A DNA stretch of 64,000 nucleotides from Thinopyrum elongatum (GCA_011799875.1 CM022297.1:70382663-70446662); one strand, 5' to 3'. Shown: positions 52,386 to 64,000, counted from the first letter of the stretch. Made by a program: numbers and translations. Notes: generated by a model from the sequence alone, not told the origin.

Positions 52386-53306
52386 TGTCGCGGGAAACCA
52401 CGGTCACCTATGGGGCCAAGGGGCCCCTTGCTGGTTCGGCAGGGGGGATGTCGCGTTGCACAAAGAGCAGAAGAACGTGGGGCAGCACGACAGAGATCAC
52501 ACGGGCAATTTTACCCAGGTTCGGGCCACCGCGAGGCGTAAAACCCTACTCCTGCTTTGGTGGATTGATGGTGGAAAAGTGGTGGTGGAGCGTAGTACAC
52601 TTGCCCGGCAGGCTCGCCCTGGGGAGGCAGTGACTAGGCACGTACGAGCGTGGGGGTGTTCAACTTTCCAACCCTTGCTACGGTTGCCATGGGCCTCCTT
52701 TTATAGGTTAAGGGGTCACCACAGTGACAAAACAGTCATTATGCATTGATAAGATAGCAAACAGTGCTATCATACCTAATTCGGCAGGCTGACAGAGTGC
52801 ATTAAATGCATCGCTCAACGTCACATCGTTGCTCGCCGGGCAAGCCTTGCCGGGCTCATCTTGCCAGCTCCATGTCTGCTTGCTTGACACGTCGCAGGAC
52901 GGGTGTCATCTGTAGGTATTTCCTGTAGAAAGAGGCCGCCATGTGGTGAATGGCTGGCACTTAGTCACTTTGCGGCTTGACACCACATTGATCAATGACG
53001 TGGGTCATGGTGAGATGGCTTGGTGAGGTGTCTTTGCCCTCGTGAGTCCCGGCGGGCCCTGCCGGGATCTCTTGAATGCTTCTTTCCGGGGGAGCCCTTG
53101 TCCTTGCCAGGTCCGCCTGCCCGGCAAGGGAGGCTTTTCTCCCGGTGGTGTCTCGCTTCTCTGTCTTGGTCTTGGCCTTCTTAATCTTCCTGCTGGTTCT
53201 TCGAAGATCTTGGTCTCTTGTATCTTGACATGGCCTTGGTGTTGTAATCTTGTTCTCGTGCCTGTGCACAGTCAGGGCAACAGACCCAGGGTTTGTTGCA
53301 CCGACA
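52386..53306 (-). repeat. 5' LTR of element C
   Basis: 921 bases, direct repeat of 42633-43552. Differences are mainly single substitutions (for example GGCCACC against GGTCACC near 42962/52715). Both termini are TG...CA type (plus strand TGTCGCGG to ACCGACA). Confidence 0.85.
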
Positions 53307-54443
53307 ATAGGTAAATACCGCATATAGGTAGATATGGTGGACCCATATGGAACAACTTTGGATTTAAGGTAGTGGATGCACAAGAAGTATTCCCGCTTAG
53401 TACAAGCGAAAGGCTAGCAAAAAGATTGAGGAGCGACCAACTAGAGAGCGACACCGGTCATAAACATGCATTGAGGTTAATCAACATTGAATACAAGCAT
53501 GAGTAGGATATAAATCACCATGAACATAAATATCATGGAGGCTATGTTGTTTTTGTTTCAACTACATGCGTGAACATGTGCCAAGTCAAGCCACTTGAAT
53601 CATTCAAAGGAGGATACCATCCTATCATACCACATCATAACCATTTTAAATGCATGTTGGCACATAAGACAAACCATTATCCACTCCTAGCTAATTAAGC
53701 ATGGCATGAGTAACTATAATCTCTACTTGTCATTGCAAACATGTTTCATTCATAATAGGCTGAATCAAGAACGATGAGCTAATAATATTTACAAAAACAA
53801 AATAGGTCGAGTTCATACCAGCTTTTCCTCATCTCAATCATTTCATCAAGTATCATCATTATTGCCTTTCACTTGCACGACCGAAAGGTGTGAATAATAA
53901 TAAGAGTGCACGTGCATTGGACTAAGCTGGAATTTGCAAACATTTATTCAATGGAGAAGACAAGGTAATATGGGCTCTTTGTTAGGTCAACAATAATGCA
54001 TGTGAGAGCCACTCAACATTTTCATCATGGTCTTCTCCTTACGACCCAAAGAAAAGAAAAGAATTTTAAAGAAACACACTGAAATATTTTTGGAGTTTTT
54101 GTTTTTCTGCATGAAGTAAATTAATGAAATAAAAATGGAAACGAGAAAAACTATTTACGCGGGAAATCTCCCAACAAGCAGAAGAAGAACGAGAAATCTT
54201 TTTGGGTTTTCTTTAATACTACAGCTAATTAAACTAGAAAGAAAAATGAAAAAGAAGTGAGAGATATTTTTGGATTTTATCAAATTTTTTCAAACACACA
54301 AGAAGAAAGCAAGAAAAATAAACTAACATGGATAGTACAATGAAAGAGGATGAACACCGACAACTGGAATGATGTGTGAACATGAATGTAATGTCGGTGA
54401 GAAATACGCACTCCCCAAGCTTAGGCTTTTGGCCTAAGTTGGT
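53307..54443 (-). other. Element B 3' non-coding region
   Basis: Homologous in reverse to A's 38385-39380 (for example 53605-54090 against 38635-39116). No ORF with coding character. Confidence 0.6.
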
Positions 54444-55527
54444 CTAGGGCCATAGCTCGAAATAACCCTCTCCTCGATACCGCAGAGGGTCCTGAGGGTT
54501 CCACTGGTTGGCGAGCTCCTGTGGCTCCCACTGGTAAACAGGCTCCTGATACGGATCATGAACTGGTGCTGGCTCGGGTGCTGGAGGTTGCGTTAAGCTC
54601 CAGTATGCATAAATGTCCTCGGGCATAATAATGTATCTGCCTAAATGAATATTGAACAAAGAAGGTGCAGGCAGGGTAATAATCTCACACGTACCCTGAC
54701 TGAATACCAGGTTGTACTGGAGTCGCTTGTGCTTATCATTGTTAATAAAATCGTGCGCTACCATACTAGCATAATCTAAATATTTAGTGGGTAGACGCAT
54801 CTCCTCCTTCTCATCATGCCTAATAGGTATCTCAAAATATTTAGCAAGGCGGGAGGCATAGACACCACCAAAAATACTACCCTTCGTATGGTTTGTGTGT
54901 AACCGCCGAGCAACTATAGCGCCCAAACTAAAGGTTCTATCAGCATATAAAGCATGGCGCAAAATAGCAAGATTAGGTGAGCTGAGAGTTCCACTCTCCC
55001 CACGACCTATCAAACATCTCCCGGCAAATAATGAATAATAACGTAAAACGGGAAAATGTAAACTAGCAACTCTAGCTTCTGACACTCCTTTCTCCCCCCC
55101 CCCCAAAGTAGTGTCAGCGATGAAATCTGCCATGTCTCTAGGACGTGGCTCACTGATGCGGCCATCATAAGGTATTTTTCAAACATTACAAAAATCATAT
55201 AGTGTCATTTCCTTAGGCTCATCATATAAGTGAAATTCTACCATGGGAGGATCCTTCCTAGAATGAAAGCGAAAATTTTGTATGAAAGTATTAGTGAGTA
55301 GGAGGTATTAGTCACACTTATCTTGGAGGAAGGGAACAATGCGCATTCTCTGCCAAATAATAGAAGTCATCATATATTCCTGCCTCCTTCAAAAACGTAT
55401 CACTTGGCCATTCACACGGCCGAACCTCCGCCGCACATGGAAGATTGTACTTGGGATTCTCTACCGGAGTGTCCTCTGAAGTTTCCTCCGTATTATGGCT
55501 TGATGAGCCCCTTAACCACCTCCTCAT
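54444..55527 (-). pseudogene. Second ORF of element B (homologue of A 37307-38384), broken
   Basis: The 3' part from 55133 is open for 229 codons (MADFIADTTLGGGEKGVSEA, TFSLGAIVARRLHTN, ITLPAPSLFNIHLGRYII), ending in a Pro/Gln/Trp-rich tail (QEPVYQWEPQELANQW). Upstream in the same frame are TGA (55179-55181) and TAA (55308-55310), both within otherwise homologous sequence (MVEFHLYDEPKEMTLYDF). A frameshift near 55335 leads to the N-terminal segment MRRWLRGSSSHNTEETSED (from 55527). Function unknown; it lies where pol would be in a full Athila element. Confidence 0.65.
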
Positions 55528-56455
55528 GGTTTTTCTTTCCTCTAAATTTTTTTGAAATTTTTAGTGACTCAAAATAGAAGTGAATAAAACTCAACAAAAT
55601 CGATAGCAACTACTCCTACAAGTGTCTAGAGGCTACATCATGCAACAAAACTACTTTGGACCATATAAATTTGACATGCAAGCTCAAGAACATGGTCACC
55701 ACAGTAGCAAAAATTTGCAATATATAAAGCACTAGAACAAAAACTAATTGGACCATTGGAGGAGTCACATACCGAAGAACAATCCCCCAAAACAGTTTCG
55801 GAAACAGAGCTCCGAGCAAGGAGATCAAAAATGGCAGCAAGAAGAGCAATAACACGGGTTTGAGCAATGGTGTGATTTTTTATGGAGGAAGACGAAGTGG
55901 ATGGGTGGCTGGAATAAGTAAGGGGGCCTATGTGGGCCCCACAAGCCACCTAGGCGTGCCTAGGGGGGTGGGTGCGCCCTGTGGGCTTGTGGATCACAGG
56001 TGCACCCCCCTGGGGTGTGTTCAGTGACAAAAATTCTTAAATATTGCATAAAAATCATACTAAATTTTCAGGGCATTTGGAGAACTTTTATTTTCTAGTC
56101 ATTTTTTATTGCATGGATAAAGAAAACAGTAAAACAATAGCATTTCTACTTTATTAATTCTAAATAACAGAAAGTAAAAAGTGGGTACAGAAGGTTGTGT
56201 TTACTAAATTCATCCATCTCATGCCCATCAAAAGGAATCCATTAACAAGGTTGATCAAGTCTTATTAACAAACTTCTTCCAAATGACATGAAACCGGAGA
56301 ATCTTCGTATAACACTAGGTTACCTCAATGGGGATATGCATGTCCCCAACAGTAAGAATATCATATTTCTTTTTGACAGTAGGAATAGGGAATTCAAAAC
56401 CTCCAATAGTAATTGTTGAAAATTTTCCAATAGAATTGATACTATTCACTTGAGA
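55528..56455 (-). other. Element B spacer between gag-protease and the second ORF
   Basis: No coding region. Contains GC-rich GGCGCACC-like blocks near 55950-56010 and a leader-like stretch before 55890, equivalent to A's 36344-37306. Confidence 0.4.
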
Positions 56456-59078
56456 TTATTTCTTCGGAAAGTGTACCGTATGCTCATTACTATTAACATG
56501 AACAGTGACATTGCCTTTATTGCAACTAATAACAGCCCCTGCAGTATTCAAGAAGGGTCTACCAAGGATGATCGACATACAGTCGTCCTCGGGAATATTA
56601 AGAATAGCAAAGTCCGTTAAGATAGTAACATTTGCAACTATAACATGCACATCCTCACAAATACCGATGGGTATAGAAGTTGATTTATCGGCCAGTTGCA
56701 AAGAGATTTTAGTGGGTGTCAACTTATTCAAATCAAGTCTACGATATAAAGAGAGAGGCATAACACTAACACCGGCTCCTAGATCACATAAAGCAGTTTT
56801 AACATAGTTTCTTTTAATGGAGCATGGTATAGTTGGTATTCCTGGATCTCCTAGTTTCTTTGGTATTCCAGCCTTAAATGTATAATTAGCAAGCATAGTG
56901 GAAATTTCAGCTTCCGGTATATTTCTTTCATTTGTAACAATATCTTTCATATACTTAGCATAAGGAGACATTTTTAGAATATCAGTCAAACGCATGCGCA
57001 AAAAGACAGGTCTAAGCATTTCAACAAAGCGCTCAAATTCTTCATCATTTTTATTCTTTGAAGATTTAGGAGGAAAGGGTGTGGGTTTCTGAACCCATGG
57101 TTCTCTTTCTTTACCATGTTTCCTAGCAATGAAGTCTCTCTTATCATATCTTTTATTCTTAGGTTGTGGGTTATCAAGATCAACAACAGGTTCTATCTCC
57201 ACATCATTATCATTACTAGGTTGAGCATCAACATGAACATCATCATTATCATTATTACCAGGTTCATGTTCATTACCAGATTGTGTTTCAGCATCAGAAA
57301 TAGAAATATCATTTGGATTTTCAGGTGTGTCTATAATAGGTTCACTAGAAGCATGCAAAGTACTATCATCTTTCTTTTTTTTTTGTAGATGGACTAGGTG
57401 CATCAGTATTAATTCTTTGAGAGTCTTGCTCAATTCTCTTAGGATGGCCCTCAGGATACAAAGGTTCCTGAGTCATTTTACCACCTCTAGTCACAACCCT
57501 AATAGCATGATCATTCATCTTATTATTCATTTCATTAAGCAAATAATTTTGTGCCTTGAGAACTTGTTCTACTTGAGTTTTTACCATAGAAGCATGTTTA
57601 CTAACAACCTTGAGATCATTAACAATTCTAAACATATAGTCACCCAAGTGTTCAATCATATAAGCATTTCGTTTCAATTGTCTACTAACATATGCATGGA
57701 AGTTTTCTTGTTTAACAATAAAGTTATCAAATTCATCCAAGCATTGACTAGCAGATTTAGTATAAGGAATATCACCTTCATCAAATCTATAGAGAGAATT
57801 TACCTCTACTACCTGTGTCGGAGTATTAAGACCATGTATTTCTTTGATAGGTGGTATATTCTTAACATCTTCAGCTTTAATACCTTTTTCTTTCATAGAT
57901 TTCTTTGTCTCTTGCATATCTTTAGGACTGAGAAATAGAATACCCCTCTTCTTCAGAGTTGGTTTAGGTAGTGGTTCAGGAAGAGTCCAATAATTATCAT
58001 TTCTCAATATATTATTCAATAATACTTCAGCTTGTTCAATAGTTCATTCCCTGAAAACACAACCAGCACAACTATCTAGGTGGTCCCTAGAAGCATCGGT
58101 TAGTCCATTATAAAAGATATCAAGTATTTCATTTTTCTTGAGAGGATGATCAGGCAAAGCATTAAGTAATTGGAGAAGCCTCCCCCAAGCTTGTGGGAGA
58201 CTCTCTTCTTCAATTTGCACAAAGTTAAATATTTCCTTTAAAGCAGCTTGTTTCTTATGAGCAGGAAAATATTTTTCAGAGAAGTAATATATCATATCCT
58301 GGGGACTACGCACACAACCAGGAGCAAGATAATTAAACCATATCTTAGCATCACCCTTTAACGAGAAAGGAAACAACTTAAGAATATAGTAATAGCGATT
58401 TTTTTCCTCATGAGCAAATAGGGTGGCTATATCATTCAGTTTAGTGAGATGTGCCACAACAGTTTAAGATTCATAACCATGGAAAGGATCAGATTCAACC
58501 AAAGTAATTCACTCAGGATCGACACAGAATTCATAATCCTTATCAGTAACAAAGATTGGTGGAGTAGCAAACTTAGGATCATATTGCATTCTAGCATTCA
58601 AAGATTTTTCTTTCAACTTGACTAGTAATTTCTTAAGATCTTCTCTATCCTTACAAGCAAGAAAGTCCCTAGCTACCTCTCCATCCATAACATAACCTTC
58701 CAGTATAACAGGAAATTCATATCTAGGAGTGCTAGGTCTAGTGGGTGTTTCATAGTCTTCAGTTTCAATAATTTCATCAGTTTCAGAAATATCATTAGTT
58801 TCAGCATTCCCAAAATCTTTAGCTCTAGCAAGTTGTTCATCAAGAAATTCACCCAGTGGCACAGTATTATGAAAAGCAGTAGCATCATTATAAGTATCAT
58901 GCATAGCAGAAGTAGCATCATCAATTACTTGTGACATAGCAGAATTAATAGCAGGTGTAGGTGTCACAAGCTTACTCAAAACAGAAGGTGAATCAAGTAC
59001 AGAGCTAGATGGCAGTTCCTTACTTCCCCTCGTAGTAGAGGAAAAAATATTGGTTCTGGTATCTTTCAGATTCCTCAT
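56456..59078 (-). pseudogene. gag: Gag-protease of element B, with stops and one frameshift
   Basis: Starts MRNLKDTRTNIFSSTTRGSK at 59078, soon after the PBS. Capsid: ILKLFPFSLKGDAKIWFNYL, RSPQDMIYYFSEKYFPAHKK. In-frame stops: TGA after CVDPE (58509-58511), TAA before TVVAHLTKLND (58458-58460 region), TGA after GCVFRE (58044-58046 region). A frameshift lies in a T-rich run (57369-57386) at the Lys stretch after PSPSTKKK. Then the acidic linker, KRYDKRDFIARKHGKEREPW, and a retropepsin segment TALCDLGAGVSVMPLSLYRR (Asp kept), ending VHFPKK where A continues, because CAA has become TAA. The capsid that A has lost is present here. Confidence 0.75.
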
Positions 59079-59127
59079 AGTAATCAAAAGATATAAATCC
59101 CAAGTGACTCAGCAAATAGAGCTATGC

Positions 59128-59145
59128 TCCCCGGCAACGGCGCCA
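59128..59145 (-). other. Primer binding site of element B
   Basis: The minus strand reads TGGCGCCGTTGCCGGGGA, identical to A's PBS, eleven bases from the LTR. Confidence 0.8.
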
Positions 59146-59156
59146 GAAAAAGGTCT

Positions 59157-60564
59157 TGATAACCCACAAGTATAGGGGATCACAACAGTGTTCGAGGGTA
59201 GAGTATTCAACCCAAATTTATTGATTCGACACAAGGGGAGCCAAAGAATATTCATCAGTATTAGTAGTTGACTTGTCAATTCAACCACACCTAAAAGACT
59301 TAATATCTGCAGTAAAGTAGTTAGTAGCAAAAGTAGTTTGGAAGCAACGGTAACAGTGGCAATAGTAACAAGCAGTTTGTAGTGATTGTAACAACAGTAA
59401 CAATGAAAGTAACTTAGCAAATATCAATATGTGAAAAGCTCGTAGGCGTTGGATCAACGATGGATAATTGTGTTGGATAATATTCATCATGTAGCAGTCA
59501 TAACCTAGGGTGACACAGAACTAGCTCCAATTCATCAATGTAATGTAGGCATGTATTCCGTATATAGTCATACGTGCTTATGGAAAAGAACTTGCATGAC
59601 ATCTTTTGTCCTACCCTCCCGTGGCAGCGGGGTCCATAAGGAAACTAAGGGATATTAGGGCCTCCTTTTAATAGAGAACCGGAACAAAGCATTAGCACTT
59701 AGTGAATACATGAACTCCTCAAACTACGGTAATCACCGGAAAGAATCCCAATTATTGTCACCTTGGGGTACGCGGATCATAACACGTAATAAGTGTCTAC
59801 AACTTGCAAGATAGGATCAAGAACACACATATATTCATGAAAACATAATAGGTTCAGATCTAAAATCATGGCACTCGGGCCCTAGTGAAAAGCGTTAAGC
59901 ATAGCAAAGTCATAGCAACATCAATCTCAGAACATAGTGGATACTAGGGATCAAACCCTAACGAAACTAACTCGATTACATGATAAATCTCATCCAACCC
60001 ATCACAGTCCAGCAAGCCTACGATGGAATTACTCACTCCCAGCGGTGAGCATCATGAAATTGGTGATGGAGGAAGGTTGATGATGATGATGGCGATGGAT
60101 TCCACCCTCCGGAGCCCATCAGCCCTCCCGATGAAGAACAGGAGGTGGCAGTGGTTCTGTATCGTAAAACGTGATAAATCCTTCTCCCTCATTTTTTCTC
60201 CACGGATAAGTATATATGGAGTTGGAATTAGGGTCGGAGACGGTCCAGGGGGCTCACAAGCCTGTAGGGCGCGCCCTGGGGGACGGGGGGGGGGGGGGGG
60301 GGGTAGGCGCGCCCTCAGGGCTTGTGGCCCGTGGGTGGCCCCCCTCCGGTATCTTTTTCCGCTAGTAATTTTTATATATTCCAGAAATATTCTCCGTACA
60401 TTTTCAGGTCAATCCGAGAACTTTGATTTCCGCACAAAAATAACACCATGGCAATTCTGCTGAAAATAGCGTCAGTCCGGGTTAGTTCCATTCAAATCAT
60501 GCAAATTAGAGTCCAAAACAAGGGCAAAAGAGTTTGGAAAAGTAGATACGATGGAGACGTATCA
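59157..60564 (-). repeat. 5' LTR of element B
   Basis: 1408 bases, direct repeat of 40246-41645. It contains G19 at 60285-60303 amid GGCGCGCC sequence. Right target duplication AAAAC follows at 60565-60569. Confidence 0.85.
60285..60303. repeat. G19 homopolymer in element B 5' LTR
   Basis: Nineteen consecutive G, followed by TAGGCGCGCC. Element A's 5' LTR has G15 at 33810-33824 in the equivalent GC block. Such runs can form G-quadruplexes and are prone to sequencing error. Confidence 0.8.
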
Positions 60565-60569
60565 AAAAC

Positions 60570-60693
60570 CTGGGTGCTACTTAAGCATATATATGTAAAC
60601 AAGAACAAAAGAGTTCATAAAAGTTCTTCTTTATCACTTTCAGTTTGTCACTGAATTGCTTGAGGACAAGCAATGGGTTAAGCTTGCGGGAGT
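60570..60693 (+). other. Element A internal 3' end, resumed after B
   Basis: Continues A from 40245 and ends AAGCTTGCGGGAG at 60681-60693, the polypurine tract next to the 3' LTR. Confidence 0.7.
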
Positions 60694-61628
60694 TGATACG
60701 TCTCCATCGTATCTACTTTTCCTAACGCTTTTACTCTTGTTTTGGACTCTAATTTGCATGATTTGAATGAAACTAACCCGGACTGACGCTGTTTTCAGCA
60801 GAACTACCATGGTGTTGTTTTTGTGCAGAAATAAAAGTTCTCGGATTTGGACGAAACTTTTTGGAGATTTATTTCAGAATAAATAAAAAATACTGGAAAC
60901 AAGAACCACTGGAGGGGGGCCCTGGCTGCCCACAAGACACAGGGTGCGCCACCGCCCTCAGGCGCGCCCTGGTGGGTTGTGGGGTCCCTCGGGGCTCCGC
61001 TGACCCTAATTCCAACTCCATAAATACCTATTTTCAGAGAAAAAAATAAGAGAGGAAGTTTCATCGCGTTTCACAATACGGAGCAGCCACCACCTCCTAT
61101 TCTTCGTCGGGAGGCCAGATCTGGAGCCCGTTCGGGGCTCCGGAGTGGGGAATCTTCAGTCTTCGTCATCACCAACCCTCCTTCATCACCAATTCCATGA
61201 TGCTCCCCACCGGGAGTGAGTAATTCCTTCGTAAGCTCGCTGGTCGGTGAGGAGTTGGATGAGATTCATCATGTAATCGAGTTAGTTTTGTTAGGGCTTG
61301 ATCCGTAGTATCCACTATGTTCTGAGATTGATATTGCTATGACTTTGCTATGCTTAATTCTTGTCACTAGGGCCCGAGTGCCATGATTTCAGATCTGGAC
61401 CGTTTATGTTTTCACCATTATATCTATGTTCTTGATCCGATCTTGCAAGTCATATGCACCTATTACGTGTTATGATCTGTAAACCCCAGGGTGACAATAA
61501 TTGGGATACTTTCCGGTGATGACCATAGTTTGAGGAGTTCATGTATTCACTATGTGTTAATGCTTTGTTCCGGTTCTCTATTAAAAGGAGGCCTTAATAT
61601 CGCTTAGTTTACTTATGGACCCCACTGC
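60694..61628 (+). repeat. 3' LTR of element A (interrupted by D)
   Basis: Matches 33591-34531; cut after GGACCCCACTGC at 61628. ACTGC (61624-61628) is the likely left target copy for D; the right copy is outside the window. Confidence 0.8.
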
Positions 61629-64000
61629 TGATGATCCACAAGTATAGGGGATCAATCATAGTCCTTTTGATAAGTAAGAGTGTCGAACCCAACGAGGAGC
61701 AGAAGGAAATGACAAGTGGTTTTCAACAAGGTATTTTCTGCAAGCACTGAAATAGTCGGTAACAGGTAGTTTGATAGCAAGATAATTTGTAACAGGCAAG
61801 TAACGGTAACGGTAAATAAAGTGCAGCAAGGTAGCCCAATCCTTTTGTGGCAAAGGACAGGCCAAAACGGCATCTTATGATAAGCAAAGCGTTCTTGAGG
61901 GTACACGGGAATTTCACCATGTCACTTTCATCATGTTGGTTTGATTCGTGTTCACTAGCTACTTTGATAATTTGATATGTGGGTGGACCGGTGCTTAGGT
62001 GCTGTTCTTACTTGAACAAACCTCCTACTTATGATTAACCCCCTTGCAAGCATTCGCAACTACGAGAAAAGTATTAAGATAAAATCTAACCATAGCATTA
62101 AACTTTTGGATCCAAATCGGTCCCTTACGAAGTAGCGCATAAACTAGGGTTTAAGCTTCTGTCACTCTAGCAGCCCATCATCTAATAACTACTCCACAAT
62201 GCATTCCCTTAGACCCAAATATGGTGAAGTGCCATGTAGTCGACGTTCACATGACACCACTAAGGGAATCATAACATACATATCATCAAAATATCGAACG
62301 CATATCAAATTCACATGATTACTTGCAACATGACTTCTCCCGTGACCTCAAGAACAAAAGTAACTACTCACAAATGATAATCATGCTCAAGATCAGAGGG
62401 GTATTAAATAGCATAATGGATCTGAACATATAATCTTCCACCAAATAAACCATATAGTAATCAACTACAAGATGTAATCAACACTACTAGTCACCCACAG
62501 GTACCAATCTGAGGTTCCGGTACAGAGATTGAACACAAGAGATGAACTAGGGTTTGAGAGGAGATGGTGTTGTTGAAGATGTTGATGGAGTTTGCCCTCC
62601 CAAAGATGAGAGGGTTGTTGGTGATGACGATGACTTCGATTTCCCCCTCCGGGAGGGAAGTTCCCCCGGCGAAATCGCTCCACCGGAGGACAAAAGTGCT
62701 CCTGCCCAAGTTCCGCCTCGAGACGGCGGTGCTTCATCCCGAAAGTTCCTCCCTGATTTTTTCTAGGTCAAAATGACCTATATACCAGAATATGGGCACT
62801 GAAGGTGGGTTGGGCTGAGCACAACCCACCAGGGCGCGCCTGGGGGGCCTGGCGCGCCCTGGTGTCTTGTGCTCACCAGGTGGCCCCCCTCCGGTAGTTA
62901 TTTGCTCCAGTATTTTTTATATATTCCAAAATAATTCTCCATAAATTTTCAGCTCATTTGGAGATGTGAAGAATAGGTAACTCTGACGTAGCTTTTTCAG
63001 GCCCAGAATTCCAGCTGCCGGCATTCTCCCTCTTTGTGTCAACCTTGCATATTATGAGAGAAAAGGCATTAGAATTACTCCATAAAGCATTATTATGCAT
63101 AAAAACATTATAAATAACAGTAGGAAAACATGATGTAAAATGGACGTATCAACTCTCCAAGCTTAGACCTCGCTTGTCCTCAAGTGAAAAACCGAAATCG
63201 AAAAACATGCCCACATGCTTAGAGAGAGAGGTGTCGATAAAAACAAAATACGAACGTAGAAGCATCATGCTTATTATTATAACTGCAAAGAACTTTAACA
63301 TAAAACTTTATCACACAAGTCTTATCATATAACTTCTCATGAACAAGTAACAATTCATCACAACATTGAAGTATAAAGCATAAACTTTGTTGAAACCCAA
63401 CAATCTATGTTCTCAGTCAACTTTGCAACTACAATTCATCATATTTTCAGGAAGGGTCACATATCGGAGCCTTTAGGAAAGTCCAGATACTCAACCATCA
63501 TTTAACCTTCTATGATTGCTAACACTCACAGCATACCCATGAACAAAAAGTTTCAACCGGACACATAGAAAGATAGGGGCTTATAGTTTCGCCTCCCAAC
63601 GTATTCACCTCAGGGGTGATGTCAACAATAATAACTCATGCTCACTCATATCCAACTGGATATATGTGTCTAGATCTTTCCTCACCACATGATGCTTGCA
63701 AAAAGAGAAAAATAAAAGGAATAGGGAAGAATACTTTGACTCTTGCATAAAAGTAAATACTTAAAAGTAAAAGATAGGCCCTTCGCAGAGGGAAGCAGAG
63801 GTTGCCATGCGCTTTTTTTTGTATGCCAAATCCCTTAATGCAAAAGAACGTCATGTTGTATTGCCCCTTATGATAGCAACCTTTATTATGCAGTCCATCG
63901 CTTTTATTATTTTGCCATCACAAGTTCGTACAATGCTCAATTTTCTCTTACACTAAATGATCCAACACATTTAGAAGCAATTTTTGTTGCCTTATTGCAC
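61629..64000 (-). mobile_element. Element D: another Athila-like element, 3' LTR and part of the 3' interior
   Basis: The LTR lies at 61629-63151 (1523 bases), running from TGATGATCCACAAG to GACGTATCA on the plus strand, a different LTR sequence from A and B. The interior 63152-64000 opens, read minus, with a purine-rich AAGCTTGGAGAG before the LTR. It has no supported ORF. The element continues beyond the window. Orientation is minus. Confidence 0.7.

Larger units (their letters stand above)
42633..53306 (-). mobile_element. Element C: Tat/RIRE2-like Gypsy retrotransposon with complete but stop-ridden gag-pol and an antisense gene
   Basis: LTRs of 920 and 921 bases (42633-43552, 52386-53306), both TGTCGCGG...ACCGACA. 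Minus-strand order: PBS (52364-52381), gag-protease, RT, RNase H, integrase (52285-45929, one frame), about 2.4 kb of 3' region, 3' LTR. On the opposite strand of the 3' region is a B3-like ORF (44096-44755). The order RT-RH-IN and protease motif DGGAG fit the Ty3/Gypsy Tat branch. The flanks GCAGG (42628-42632) and ATAGG (53307-53311) match only at three bases, so the target duplication is imperfect or mutated. The surrounding B sequence resumes directly on both sides, confirming the insertion. Confidence 0.85.
40246..60564 (-). mobile_element. Element B: Athila-like non-autonomous element nested in A, itself split by C
   Basis: LTRs at 40246-41645 and 59157-60564, perfect target duplication AAAAC (40241-40245 and 60565-60569). 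Minus-strand order: 5' LTR, PBS, gag-protease (59078-56456), second ORF (55527-54444), 3' non-coding region, element C, remaining 3' region, 3' LTR. Without C the element is about 9.6 kb. Coding regions have several stops and two frameshifts; no polymerase or integrase is present. Confidence 0.85.
33591..61628 (+). mobile_element. Element A: Athila-like (Sabrina-type) non-autonomous Gypsy element, split by B and cut by D
   Basis: 5' LTR 33591-35008, PBS, gag-protease remnant (35086-36343), second ORF (37307-38384), long 3' region to 40245, then element B (40246-60564 with TSD AAAAC), resumption at 60570, and a 3' LTR from 60694 that element D interrupts at 61628. No reverse transcriptase, RNase H or integrase is present, and gag has a large internal deletion. 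The family name is from memory of Triticeae elements whose LTR starts TGATACGTCTCC, so treat it as tentative. The remaining part of its 3' LTR lies beyond the window. Confidence 0.8.

Noticed and set aside
53327..53460. 60-140-codon minus ORFs across the C/B junction
   Set aside because: They run across an element boundary (53306), so they are chance frames.
62465..62776. Paired ORFs on both strands in the element D LTR
   Set aside because: Located wholly inside the LTR; no domain; the two strands mirror each other.

Overview
The window is plant nuclear DNA from a large, repeat-filled grass genome, almost certainly a Triticeae cereal (wheat, Aegilops or barley type). The evidence is the class of transposable elements: Athila-like LTRs opening TGATACGTCTCC, a CACTA element opening CACTACTAGGAAAAGG, a PIF/Harbinger element with a TTA target duplication, and long-LTR Gypsy and Copia-like elements nested in one another. 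I see no prokaryotic genes, CRISPR array or tRNA gene. Species assignment is inference from remembered element types. 

Layout, left to right. (1) 1-17906: a minus-strand Copia-like, apparently non-autonomous element (element E). It has a decayed 'plant transposon protein' ORF (1-1469), an intact-length gag ORF (3234-5102), a PBS and a 5' LTR (5187-17906). That LTR is split by an 11 kb Gypsy element with 4.2 kb LTRs (G1, 5982-17038, TSD GTGGA). (2) 17907-19672: a multi-exon plant-mobile-domain (PMD) pseudogene, cut in its fifth exon by E. (3) 19785-about 21340: a truncated CACTA element carrying a degenerate 5S rRNA-like stretch. (4) 21400-33108: a gene island. It holds the only plausible host gene, a single-exon PWWP-domain protein with a hydrophobic C-terminal tail (23660-25207, minus). 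Around it are duplicated copies of its upstream region, a nonsense-bearing PWWP pseudogene (28973-29466) enclosed between two 0.7 kb inverted arms, and a Harbinger element (30035-32910) interrupted by a solo LTR of element E's family. (5) 33109-64000: a stack of Athila-like elements. A (plus, from 33591) is split by B (minus, 40246-60564, TSD AAAAC). B is split by a Tat/RIRE2-like Gypsy element C (minus, 42633-53306). A fourth element D (from 61629) cuts A's 3' LTR and runs out of the window. 

Working order: D into A; C into B into A; G1 into E into the PMD gene; a solo LTR of E's family into the Harbinger element. Only C encodes a whole gag-pol, all in one reading frame. It carries seven in-frame TAG/TGA stops and two catalytic Asp-to-Asn changes but no frameshift, a pattern I read as decay through methyl-cytosine deamination. 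C also carries, on the opposite strand between pol and the 3' LTR, a tidy gene-like unit (TATA box plus a 219-codon ORF) for a B3-like DNA-binding protein. A and B have gag-protease and a second family-specific ORF but no polymerase, so they look non-autonomous. 

Most promising leads: the antisense B3-like gene in C, the PWWP protein with a predicted tail anchor, the inverted-repeat locus around its pseudogene, the array of TCGGTnnnACCGA dyads upstream of E's promoters, and the 5S-like insert in the CACTA element. All homology calls are from memory of families; no search was run.
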